Part shown: in pieces, positions 37,591-49,318 of the stretch | Layout of the letters: each line of letters begins with the position of its first letter | Numbering within the stretch: the first letter of the stretch is position 1 | Source of the DNA: Acanthochromis polyacanthus | Taxonomy: Eukaryota; Chordata; Actinopteri; Pomacentridae | Direction of reading: 5' to 3' | Assembly (NCBI RefSeq): GCF_021347895.1 | Contig: NC_067120.1 | Location: forward strand, 12,757,361 to 12,821,360 | Length of the DNA: 64,000 bases | Made by a program: the position numbers and the translations under genes | Notes under the pieces: generated by a model | Databases searched by the model: none | The model's input: the letters and a program-made list of their open reading frames with translations, nothing else | What the model was told of the DNA's origin: nothing

Positions 37591-40500
37591 TTAACCGTCT
37601 TTCTCCTTGGCTTTTTGTTTCCTTTGTGATGCCATGTCTTTCAGTTTAGAGTCCAGTTTTCTTTGCAGATAAGCTTTCTTATTGGGGTCCATGGATTTGT
37701 CTTTCTTCCCACTCCCGGCATAAAGAACGCCCTCTTTGCTAATTCTCATTCGAGCGTGAGATTTGGCTTTATCTCCACAGCCGTGAACCTGAAAAAGTGT
37801 TTATAACATGACAATCAGATTTTTGGGGAAAACACAGAATAGTTACAAGGTGTGGCCTATAAGTTTTTAGCAACAAATGTGTTATTATTTCAGGTAAACC
37901 ACACCTACAGTGGGGCAAAAAAGTATTTAGTCAGCTACCAATTGTGCAAATTCTCCCACTTAAACTGATGACAGAGGTCTGTAATTTCATCATAGGTACA
38001 CTTCAACTATGAGAGACAGAATATGGAGAAAAAAAATCCAGGAAATCACATTTCAGGATATTAAAAGAATTTATTTGTAAATTACGGTGGAAAATAAGTA
38101 TTTGGTCACCTACAAACAAGCAAGCTCTCTGGCTCTCACAGACCTTTAACTTCTTCCTTAAGAAGCTCTTCTGTCCTCCGCTCGTTAGCTGTATTAATGG
38201 CACCTGTTTGAACTCGTTATCTGTATAACAGACACCTGTCCACAGCCTCAAACAGTCACACTCCAAACTCCACCATGACCAAAAGCAAAGAGCTGTTGAA
38301 GGACACCAGGAACAAAATTGTAGACCTGCACCAGGCTGGAAAGAGTGAATCTATAATAGACAAGCAGCTTGGTGTGAATAAATAACTGCATGGAGGAATG
38401 GACCAAAACACCAGCTACAGTGTGTGCAAACCTGGTGAAGAACTACTGTAAACGTTTGACCTCTGTCATTGACAACAAAGGTGATATTACAAAGTATTGA
38501 GTTGGACTTTTCTTATTGACCAAATACTTATTTTCCACCATAATTTACAAATAAATTATTTAAAAATCCTACAATGTGATTTCCTGGACTTTTTTTCCAT
38601 ACTCTGTCTCTCACAGTTGAAGAGTACCTATGATGAAAATTACAGACCTCTGTCATCATTTTAAGTGGGAGAACTTGGTGGCTGACTAAATACTTTTTGC
38701 CCCACTGTACATGGCCTAAAAAAAACAAAAACAAAACATACACACACCAAACCAAACACAGTGTTGCTGATGTCTGCCTCTCACCTCTGGTATGTGGTGA
38801 CTGAGACAGTACTGTCTGTTGCAGAACAGGCAAAGCTGCCCAAGTGTCAGCACAGATGCTTTACACTTAACAAAGCTACAAACGCTGTCAGCCTTCATGA
38901 CAGCGCTGATCAGTGTGTCAAAGTCATCATCTGGGGCAGCGGCAGCAGCGATGTCGCAGGCGCCAGCCTTGGTTCGGTTCTTTCCTGAGAAGAAAAAATG
39001 CAGAATGAAATTATCCACAGAGTATACATAAGAAAACACTTTAAGATGTTTCTTTTGGAAGTTTGCAAACCTTTGGCTTTCTTTGATGACTGGCTGGGAG
39101 CTGGAGGATTGTGGTTCTGTTGCTTCTTTTGTTGAGCATTTTCTTCCCTTTTCTGCTGCTCCCTCTTCATTCTCTCCAAATGTAAACTCTTCAGGTCTAA
39201 TGCACGTGGACATGACGGCTCATTTTGGGGATCTGAGACTGTTTCCTCTTCCTGGGCTTCTTCTTGCGTCGGTTCCTCAGCTGGTGTTGCCCTCAGAGGC
39301 CTGGAGACAGTGATAGACCGGTCGCTCCCCTCTCCTTTGCTCTCATGAACGAGGCCCAGCTCCTCAGCTATCTGATGGACCAGCAGGCGGTCATGAGAGT
39401 TAAATGAAGACGGAAACTGTAGCTCCCCCTGATTCAGCTCCTTCATAAAGGTCTCTACCTGCTGTCTGATCTCAGCATACCTGCTCTCGTTCTGCTCTTG
39501 TTCTATCTTTGATGATGTGCAGGACTTCGTGTGCTTCTCTGAACCAGCAATATTTTCCTTATTGCTGCCACCGGTGGGTTTCTTCTGTCCTTGCTTTACC
39601 TTACTGGAAGGCTGATCTCTGACCTTCTGTTTGGTAGATGAGGAGGTGCTGGCAGACGCCGTCTTTGTGTCTTTGTGGTCGCGAGTGTAGTTCTGTGGAA
39701 CGATATCTTGAATATACTCAAACGCTGTTCTGACCTCGCCAAACTCAGTCATGTGGTCGATCAGGGATTTCAGGAAAGCGTGATTCTGGACAGTTTGTGT
39801 GTCGCAAACAACAGCGATGTGGCGTCTTGCACGTGTAACAGCGACATTTATCCTCCTGTCCTCTGCCAGAAACCCAACTTCACCTGAAATAAAGGAATTC
39901 AAAAACATGTTTGTAAGTGAAAGGATAAATAATTCATGTTCAATGTGACAGAATCAACAAGTCTTCACATCAGAAATGACCTTTTCTGTTGGACCGAACT
40001 AACGACAAAACAACCGCTTCCTTCTCTCTGCCCTGAAAACCATCCACTGACTTTATCTCCAGCTCTGGATGCCTCGCAGAAAGTTTCTGACGTAGAAGAT
40101 CAACCTTAACAGAGATTTTAAAAAACAAACAAGCATTAAAATTATAACATTCATTGATTTTAAGACAGCACAGTTTGATTCTTTGAAGACTGAAGTGTTC
40201 CTGTTTATCAAGACGCTAGTCTGAAATGTTTTTATACCTTATATAAAGTTTTATACGAACAATCTGAATATCTTGCAAAACAGTTGCTCAAAACTGTTTT
40301 GACAAATGATTGTTAAAAATATTAAACATTCCTCAATTCCAGTTCCTAATTTTTTTTTGAGGATTTGCTGGTATTTTCAGTCATATTTTATGGTAAATTC
40401 CATATTTTTTATGTTTTGGACTGCTGGTTGAACAAAACTGGCAATCTGTCTTGAGCTTCAAGAAATTATTATGGACATTTTTTGTTGTTTTCTCTGATAT

Positions 40501-43500
40501 TTTATCGATACATAAATTCAGTAATCATGGAAATGAGCATCGTTGTAGTCTCAAATATGTGCCTTACCTGTAGATTGTAGGGAGCAATAACAGCAATGTC
40601 TTTAGCTTTGACTCCAGCTTCAGTCAGTGCTTTTATGTGCAGTTCAACGATGTCGACCTCACCTGAGGAAACGGTACGAAAACTGTTAAATCTCATACCA
40701 CACAAAGAGTAGAAAAATCTGTTTTTATGCAATAAAAAATGTTTTTAACCTTGGTTGCCTTTGGACTGCTCATCTGTGACCTCCATTTCACTGAGACCAC
40801 ACCCTGCTGTGTCAATAAGAAGAAGTGGAACATTGGTCTCTTCGACACAGGAGACTCCTGTTAAATCTCTGTTTGGAACAAGGACAATATTTTTCAGAGT
40901 CACAGAAAATACAAATGTGAGATATTTTTGAAGGTAGTGTCTACAGATACGGACCCGTACCCATAGCCTGTGGCCTACGGATACGGCACTTTACCTTATC
41001 ATAAATATTAATGAGACGGCTGATGAACGCGCTTTGTGATTGGCTGGTAATCCGACGTACATAAATATTAATGAGCCGGCTTGGTAATCCGAGTGATGAA
41101 GGCGCTTCCGTGATTCGAGGTGAATCTGCGTGCCGAGCCTGTCATGTCAGTCATCTGCTGTTCTCTTTTCTATCATGCATAACGTCTTATAAATATCATT
41201 ATCTGACTTTTTCACGGCAGCGATTTGGGGGTTGAAATCAGCACTACTATTAAAAATAGCAAAACTTTTTATTCACGTGACCCTGTTCTAATAAAGCACA
41301 AACAGCAAACAAAACAAATGGCGGAACTAACAGCCAGCAAACTACAAGTATTTTTTTACCTTCAAAAGTAGCGACAGACTATTACATATTAACAACCTAA
41401 ACAAAACCCTGACGTATTTTCAACGTCTGTCAACACAGACACTGCACGTCAGTCACTTTAATGTTAGCGGACTCTGTTGAATGGCTAAGTTACATAACCA
41501 CAAACAAATCTCACAATATCACAGTAAATCGAGTTTGTGGGTTTTTTAAATTCATGCCGAATTAAAGAGCTGCTCCTCACCATTCACCAGTGTTTGTTTC
41601 ATATTCGACATCCTTAATTTTATCTTGTAAATTAGCGTCCGAAATTAAATGGGAACATTTGCAATGGAGTTCGTCAGCCGCTTCCACCACTAAACGCCGT
41701 AAACTAATTAATAGGAACTGGACTTTAAACAATTTAGACACGCGTCTAAAAGCATAAAAACTACACTGTATAAAGTATGAGAGGAGACGGTGTATTTTTG
41801 GTTAAATTATACAATGTTCGCCGTCAAAGTCATTCATATAAACTGCCTGTAATGTGCAGCAAATAGTAGTTAACCGGTGCCAGCTCTTCAGTGACCTTAA
41901 CGGGTCCGTACCTCTAGTACAGATGCTACGGGTACGGGTCCGTACCTGTAGCATCAACCATTTTTGAAATGGATTCTCACTTTAATAAATGCTTCTCCAC
42001 AGAGCTGTGAGCGACTAGTCGTCCCTGGTACATCTCCTTGGAGGCCCAATCCATGATAGCGCTGTTCATGCGGTATTGAACTGTTAACATTCGGACCACA
42101 GAGTCTCCATACATCTGGATCAGTCTTTCCATAAGACTCAGGGACAAACCTTTTGATGCAGCCCTGCATGGGGGACAGAAGAGAGCAACATGTTACATAC
42201 TGTAAAAATCACTTAACAAGATTCTTTAAAATGCCCTGAAACATTTTTCTTAATTGACTTATTTTTGTGACTGATTGGGAGGATTAAGAAAAAATAGCAC
42301 ACAGCAGTATAGAAATACTCCATCATAAAAGACAGATTTGAAAGAATGTAAAACTGTTTTGTTTCCAAATAGTTGCTTATATAGTCATAAATATGGAATT
42401 TTATAGAAAAATGCTTCAGAATTGTTGTTTGAAGAAGAACATTTCAGGTATGAGGAAAGAAAATACATTGTCACTGGATGAATGTTAAATCTGATTTACA
42501 CATGAATGCATAAAAATAAGAAAACTTGTATTTTTACTTTTGTGATTTGATAGTAGGTGGTAGCTGCTTGTAGTCTCCAGCCAGGATACACTTGCGTGCT
42601 CTAAGCAGGGCGATCCAGCAGCTGCTCTCCAGGGCCTGAGCACACTCATCTATCACCACCCAATCAAAATGCTCTGCTGGCAGGAACTTCAGAGGGCCGT
42701 CATCACAAGCACCTGCAGACAGACAAGCGCTCTCTGATTGCCTTTCATCATCGCTGCTACAACTGAATCGCATTTTCTTTACCGGAGGCCGTTACTGACC
42801 TGTGTTGGTTGATAACACAACATCAGCACTCTTCAGGATCTGGGTGATAGCGGTTGCTTCCCTGCTTTTCAGCTCTTTTCTCAGCTCCCCTATTTCTCGT
42901 TTGAAGTTCACCCTCTCTCCTTTTTGCTGCATCTTCTTCATTCCCGTCTTAGAAAAAACACATCAAAGATCACAAATCTTTCAACGTGGCACTAGACTGG
43001 CACGAAGAAGGAGCTCAGACCGGTGTACTCACAAAAGCTTTATCAATGTCTTTACGGATGTCAGCGATGATGTTTGCATTGTCACTCTGAGCGAGGATGG
43101 CATCCAGCGAATGTTTCTGGATGGACTCCAGCAGCCTGGCAGGGTGACCCAGCCTCAGGACCTTGGCCTTGCAGCGAGCCAACGTCTCCACCAAATTATC
43201 CACAGCCACGTTTGACGGGGCACAGCACAAGACCTGCACAGCCAGAAAAGCACATTTATCAAAATAACAGTAGCTAGACAAAGATACCGCTATGACAAAA
43301 TGCAGCAGCCTGCTCCGCCATCGGCTGCCCTCTGTTCCCTCTGGAGAACATCGCGACCTCCCGCTGCTTCAGCAGAGGAAAAAAGATGTGGGCAGACAGC
43401 ACACACTCTGTCCAGAAGCTGTTCAGCCTGTTGCCATCAGGAAAGAGACTGAGATCCTCAAAATGCAGGACAAACAGGCTGAGAAACAGTTTCTATCCAT

Positions 43501-45395
43501 GGTCCAGCAGACTCCTGAACTCCAAACACTTGTCTACCTGAATGCACAATGCCAGTTTTTTGCTGCTTTCGTGCAATTTCTTGACATATTTATTCTATTT
43601 TATTGGTTCTTATTCCGTTTAATTTATTAATGATGTCATTGTTAATACTGTTTTTTTATATATGTACATTTAATTGTATTATTTAATGTTGATATTTTCT
43701 TTCGTATTGTTTGTTGTTGTGTACTGTCCAGCGGAAGCTATTTATATTTTTGTCATGCCATGTATAATGACAATAAAGCCATTGTATTCTATTCAACCAA
43801 CACACAAATACAAGATAGCTAATTAGTAGAGACAAAATATTCTCTTCTACACAAATAAATTGAACTTGTAGCACCTTCTGGCCTTGCTTGACAGCTTGCA
43901 GGATGATCTCTACCACAGTGGTGGTTTTCCCTGTGCCTGGAGGTCCATGAATCACAGCCAGTTCCCTCTGAGACAGAGCAAAGGACACAGCTTCTCTCTG
44001 GGAGTCATCCAAGTTTGAGTTAAAGAATTCAACCTCATCTGGAGAAACAAAACAAAAACACACACAGAATTAATCTGTAGACTATGATATTATTACAGGT
44101 TTTAGGTTCTGAAGTCAACAGCATTCTACATAATAATGTGACACCATTTCAAAACTACACCTTCACAGAAAAATCAGCAGGACTATTTTGATTAGATAAA
44201 AGTTTCACTTACTTGGCTGAGACTGAGAAGAAGGTTTTGTTTCTCCAAAGAGAACATTTATCAAGTTGCCAGCTGGTCCACTGCTGTATCCATTTAGTGC
44301 ATTCAAGGCACTACAAGAACAAAACAGTGAAATTAAGATGCTTCAAGGTTTCTTTATTTCCACACCCTGTGATAGTTTATCTGCAGATGTTACTCACTTT
44401 TTCATTCGTTTGTAGGTGACGTCATTCGCTAACTTCAGGAGGTTGTAAAGACCATCGGCATCAAAACTGAGCCCATCCTTTAAGTCATCCAAGGCCACAC
44501 TCACTGATGCCTGACTGACTCTTGTCACTATTCCTGTACAGATCTGTGAGGCTGCAGTGCATCCAGCAGTGTCATACAAACCGACTATATCACCTGCAAT
44601 GAAAGACACAGTGTATAACCTCACAGGAATTACAACACAAAATCAAAATTTCAACAGCACAAATGTTTTATTCTTCCATCTCACCTGGTCCAAAGCTGTT
44701 GCTTGGCAGAGACGAGAAACCAAGATGCTTTCTTGGCACTAGAACGACAACTGTGCGACCATACAGGCCTGTAGACTGACTTCCTATCTGCAGCTTCAGC
44801 AGGCAAACCCCTTTATTTTGAAGATCCTTGAGAGAAATGTTCTCCTGCCATATTCTAGGGGGACACAATTATGATTAATATCATAAGATTTAGTTTTTTA
44901 AAATGTTGTGGGAACGACATTGCAGAATGAGGCCAAAGCCGTGCTTTACTTATGCAATGATCTCTCTAAAGGCACTTAAAAAGTTACAAATGTTGCATAT
45001 AATAGTTGGTTTACCTGTCTGGGAGACCTCTACTCAGGCTATAAAAAGTTAACAAACGTCTAGCATCTTCTCTGGCGCTGAAAGTGTGTCATGAAAAATG
45101 CAATATTTTTACTTTCCACGTCTGCATGGCTGTGTCGCCCGATTTGCCCATGTCATGTATTGATGATGTTTGAAGCATGACCCACACCAGGGGGTAAAAT
45201 TTGAAATTGTGCTACTCATTTTTTTATCTGTCGCCTCCAAAGTCAAAGAAACAAAATTGCAATTTTGAGTGTCCCCTTTTCTAAAAAAATGACACAGCCT
45301 CTACGTTTGTTATCATACCTGGTCTCTTCTATTTCAGCCTCCCGCTCCTCTTGTAGAAGCTCAAGGGTCGTGGACACAAATTTTTCCAAAGCCAT
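37591..45395 (-). CDS. ighmbp2: Immunoglobulin mu-binding protein 2 helicase (SMUBP2)
   Basis: Upf1-like SF1 5'-3' RNA/DNA helicase associated with ribosomes; the human gene is mutated in SMARD1 and CMT2S. Fifteen exons: 45319-45395, 44685-44854, 44398-44593, 44213-44310, 43875-44038, 43033-43233, 42800-42947, 42538-42712, 41981-42163, 40750-40868, 40568-40662, 39981-40104, 39071-39883, 38785-38984, 37591-37788. This totals 986 residues (human 993). Motifs seen are Walker [15 protein letters not shown] box [10 protein letters not shown], motif [19 protein letters not shown], motif [11 protein letters not shown] and motif [11 protein letters not shown]. An R3H domain ([19 protein letters not shown]) and an AN1 zinc finger ([20 protein letters not shown], then SHH) follow. 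The first coding exon starts at acceptor 45401; a non-coding exon probably ends at 46491 (donor GTAAGTG). Confidence 0.97.
37908..38707 (+). mobile_element. Tc1 element, internally deleted copy
   Basis: Ends are CAGTGGGGCAAAAAAGTATT and its complement, flanked by TA, with about 200-bp inverted terminal repeats. The interior keeps only the start of the transposase frame (ATG at about 38275, [15 protein letters not shown]) joined directly to its 3' end (the segment ending in DNKG.ITKY). About 800 bp of the gene are missing compared with the copy at 61610-63198. It lies in the last ighmbp2 intron. Confidence 0.9.
40941..41952. mobile_element. Foldback-like DNA element in ighmbp2 intron 9
   Basis: The left end CTACAGATACGGACCCGTAC is answered in reverse complement at the right end (41930-41952). 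The end motif GTACGGGTCCGTAC is itself near-palindromic and occurs twice near the right end. Just inside the left end, a unit containing ATAAATATTAATGAGNCGGC is repeated in tandem (41003 and 41060). No coding frame was found. The superfamily is not determined. Confidence 0.65.
43290..43796 (+). repeat. LINE 3'-end fragment (Rex1/CR1-like tail)
   Basis: Inserted in ighmbp2 intron 5, opposite to the gene. The plus strand reads a degenerate C-terminal ORF piece ('ctgctccgccatcggctgcc' onward) followed by a 3' UTR ending TGACAATAAAGCCATTGTAT and an ATTCT-type tail. Confidence 0.7.
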
Positions 45396-45401
45396 CGCTT
45401 A

Positions 45402-47027
45402 CTAAAAGACCAAAAATGATAATCAGTTATCAAAACATTTCATCTACAGACAACAGAAAACAGAACAGTCTTGCCTTAGTTACTCCTGTTATGTTGTAAA
45501 GTTAATTCCACAAGGTTACATTTCACTGGTGGATTTAACAATGTGATTCAAGGATCAGCTAAATTCCCGTTACAGAGGGACAATCTTAAAGGTCGTGGAA
45601 GTACAATTTGTCGAATGATATACTTCAGAACAGGTACTTCCACTTTACTGATTTTTATTCTTGAAATAATAAAAACAGGCAAGTGACTCAGGCAACCTGA
45701 CTTCCTCGGGCTCACTCCACAGTCTCAGGGCCCCAGCTGTAAACACTCTGTTCCCTTCAGTTTTTAAGATGAGCAAAGAAATAAAAGAACAAACAAATCC
45801 TGCCCAAACATCTCAAAGGTCATACCTGTGTTCATCTGTACTAAGAAGTCTGTAATAAATAGGAATAAGATCAGAATGGACCCTAAACAGGATAAATTAA
45901 ATCCTATAATCTATCCTAAAACAGTAAAGATGCTTTCAGAGGTGAATATTGTACTTAAAGCCACTTCTTTTGTTTGTAGTACAAATAAACTGAATTAAAT
46001 TGAATTTGAATTGCACATATATGCTTTGCTTTACAGCTCTATCATAAACTTCATTAGTAAAATCCACAAATGTAACATTACACTGGGGTCAGTCTGCTGC
46101 TGAATGAGTTGTCTTTGACACTTTGGGTGCATTTACTTGAAATGCACTCACTAGATCCTTACTTGTGTTGTATCTACTCTATAGATACAGATAAGATATA
46201 TTTGAATTTAGGACTTTTGACTGTAGAGGAGTAATTTTTAATTGTGAATTGCACGTGTATCTCACAGAACAGACATACTCCACTATGGTTTATTTTGTTT
46301 AATACAGTGCCGGGTTCTACCTCTCAAACCCTATTATTACATTTACTTGTAGTTAATGTAAGAAAAATAAGAGCAGGAACTTGTATTAGTAGTTTAAATG
46401 TTTGCTGTAGGTAACTGCTGACATGTTAGCTAACAGCACAACACTCAGTTTACTTTAGCTACCGTTAGCCAAACAGAAGGACACTTACGGTGAGATATAT
46501 GAAGACACACCGACGCAGCAGAGGACAGAAAAAGCAAAGTTTACGGCTAGTTAATAAAATAATCTCTGGTAATATCTCCTCCAGTTTTCCATTAGTGTGT
46601 CTGTTTGGCTCATGTTGACTTCTTCGGCTAGCATGCTAACATGCTATCCACAGCGCCCCCTGTTTGCTCGGCTGACCTCTCTGCTCCCACTCGCACAAGC
46701 TTTATTTTGAAAAACACAAAACCGAGGACGTTACCGGGTTCGTTGACGCTCAGAAACACGTTGATGTGAGTTTTCAGTCAAACAGACACCTACCGAGCAA
46801 CAGCCAGAGACACGGTGTTCACCATAAATCCAGGTTTTTAGTCGCAGCAGCATGAGCCGGGCCGTCGTGGGCCGCTTCTGTGCTTATTGTCGGAGCTGAG
46901 GAGGACTTGCTGCTGTTGAATCTGTCACAGCTCAGTCAGGAAGGAAGCAACTGCACTGAAAACCTGCACACCTGACGGAGACCATTTTTCATTTTACTGC
47001 TCTTTTATTTCACCGCCTTTTTTGGAA
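45402..47027. promoter_or_regulatory. Shared ighmbp2 / chid1 divergent upstream region
   Basis: ighmbp2 (minus) and chid1 (plus) are transcribed away from this gap. A minus-strand donor at 46486-46491 (ACC|GTAAGTG) suggests a non-coding first exon of ighmbp2 starting about 46500-46600. chid1 begins within 550 bp of it. GC content rises across 46620-46980, fitting a bidirectional promoter. 45402-46485 is ighmbp2 intron with no other gene seen. Confidence 0.5.
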
Positions 47028-49250
47028 ATGAGAGGGACGTTGGTGCTGCTGCATGTCTTGTCATGCTGCTGGCTGGTCAGCGGCACACTTTCAAAAACTG
47101 ACGCAAAGAAGTCGCACAAAGCTGAGACTGAGGTGAGGAAACTTCACCTGTGTGGTCATGCAGGGCTCCTGTAATTGCTTGGGGTGTCAGTGGACTTACC
47201 AGAATTATCCTGAATCAGACAGAGGCCCCCTATCCAGCATGTGTCCTGTCAGGTTTGTGGTTATCTGTCACTGAAATGTGCTTTGTTTCTGTTTACTCTT
47301 GTTGTTTTTAGACATCTCCAGCTGAACAGTCAGTGCTGGACAGAGGCCTGGTGGTGTCAAACCTGCAGTGGAAGGACATAGTGAAGGAGGAAAAGAGACA
47401 CTGTGCCCACATTAAGAAAACATTTCAAGGTCCAGTGCTTGGATATGTCACACCTGTAAGTCTGACGTCCACTCACCGACATGTCTACGCTCTCTGTTTC
47501 TCTTGATAACACTGTTATCACAACAGTCAGAAAGGACAAGTTCAGATTCCGCTCAGTCTGCAAAATTCAGTGAAAAGGTCACATGGTTTCCTGAATGTGA
47601 GGTTGCTGAATGAAGCTTCTAGTGTTACAGTCTTTTACTGCAAAAATTCACTCCAAAAGTTGTTTTTTTTTTTGCATACTAAAATAAGAAATAGTATCAT
47701 ACAACTGACAGAAGGCTAGCTTTTTTGACAGTAATTTATTCATGCAACTGCAGGTTTTCAATTGTGGTGGATTTGATGTTTGTTTTTGTTTTTTTTTGTC
47801 AAATGTGTCGGCAAATTTAAAATCTGTTAGTTATGGGCTGCCTTAAATGAACATTTAGGTTCATTTTAAGTTGTTTCCTGAGGTTTGATACAGCAAACAG
47901 TGATTAAAAACTATATTATCACTGCTGCTAACAATAAAAATAAGATTTTGAATCATATTAGTAACAGCTTGACATGACAGTAATCTGGCGTTGCATCTGT
48001 AAACTTATTCAATGCCTCCATCTCTCATGCTGGAGGAAGGGAAAATTTCTTGCATGCTGTGGAGAGCAGGAGTGACCGTAGCAAAAATAAATTCTCCTGC
48101 AGAATTTTCAACTTATGCTTTAATATTTTATGTGTATGTTGTGACTAGGGATCGTCCAGTTATCATCATGGCCAAACGTCAGGCATGATTTCAGCATTTT
48201 TCCGGTTATCGTTATTTTTAGAAACTTATCCCTGAATAAGCTGTATTTATTTTAAAAAGCTCTACTTTGACGCTGATGCAGCTTTTTCTCTGTATCGCCA
48301 ATCTGTGGTCTTGAGCAACATCCTGACTACAGCACTATTTAAATTGGTTGTATGTATTGAAGGATGAGCGTTGGAAAGCTCTCTTTGAAATAAACATGTA
48401 TTCACTTTTGTTGCATTCAGTTTTTAACTTTGGGCTCTGTATTTTTGATGTACTCTTTCTAAACTACTTGTTTTTGATTGCTCATAAGAGGAAATACTCT
48501 GCTGTTGAACTTGGAGGAAATGCAACTTTTGAGAGAAGATAAGAAGTGATTCTGCACAGGCTTGTGCTCACTTCTGTGTTATACTATATGCTAAATATAA
48601 ATAAACTCAGGCTTTTCAACAAATGCGGTAATTTTGATACCAATACTAAAATTTTACTGCAAACATTCATTAGTTCCCCATAATGGTCATCAGTCATTTG
48701 ATTACTAATAACTGATGTTTGTCCTGCAAAACCATATCAGATAGCCACTAGTTTCGACTCAGTATCTGAATTAAAAGTCTCATTTTCCCTTCCTGCAGTG
48801 GAATTCCCACGGCTATGATATTGCTAAGACGTTTGGCTCCAAACTAACATCAGTGTCTCCAGTGTGGCTTCAGCTCCGCCGACGAGGACCTGAAACCTTT
48901 GACGTTACGGGACTCCACGATCATGACCCAGGTAGATGATTCACGTCAATGACAGCCAAATGGGAATTCTCTACTTTATTTTACTTATTAACCCTCCTGT
49001 TGTCTTCATTTATGGGTACTAAAAATGTTGTTTCCTTCTCTGAAAAAAATCCAAAAATTCTGCAAATAAATTCCCAAAATTTCTGAAAATTTGGAAAACC
49101 TTCAGGAAGAAAATTCCAATAATTCCTTAAAAGTTTCATTTAAAAGTTTTATTTAAAAAAAACACCCAAATTTGGCTGGAAAATCCTTGTAAATATTTTC
49201 AAAAAATGAGTAAAAATCTTCTAAAAAAAATCCTAAAAATATCTAAAGTG

Positions 49251-49318
<68 letters not shown>

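Noticed and set aside
38910..38992. Extension of the ighmbp2 exon 13 frame into the next exon in another frame
   Set aside because: The open frame continues through the intron by chance; splicing at 39071/38984 gives the AN1-finger frame instead.
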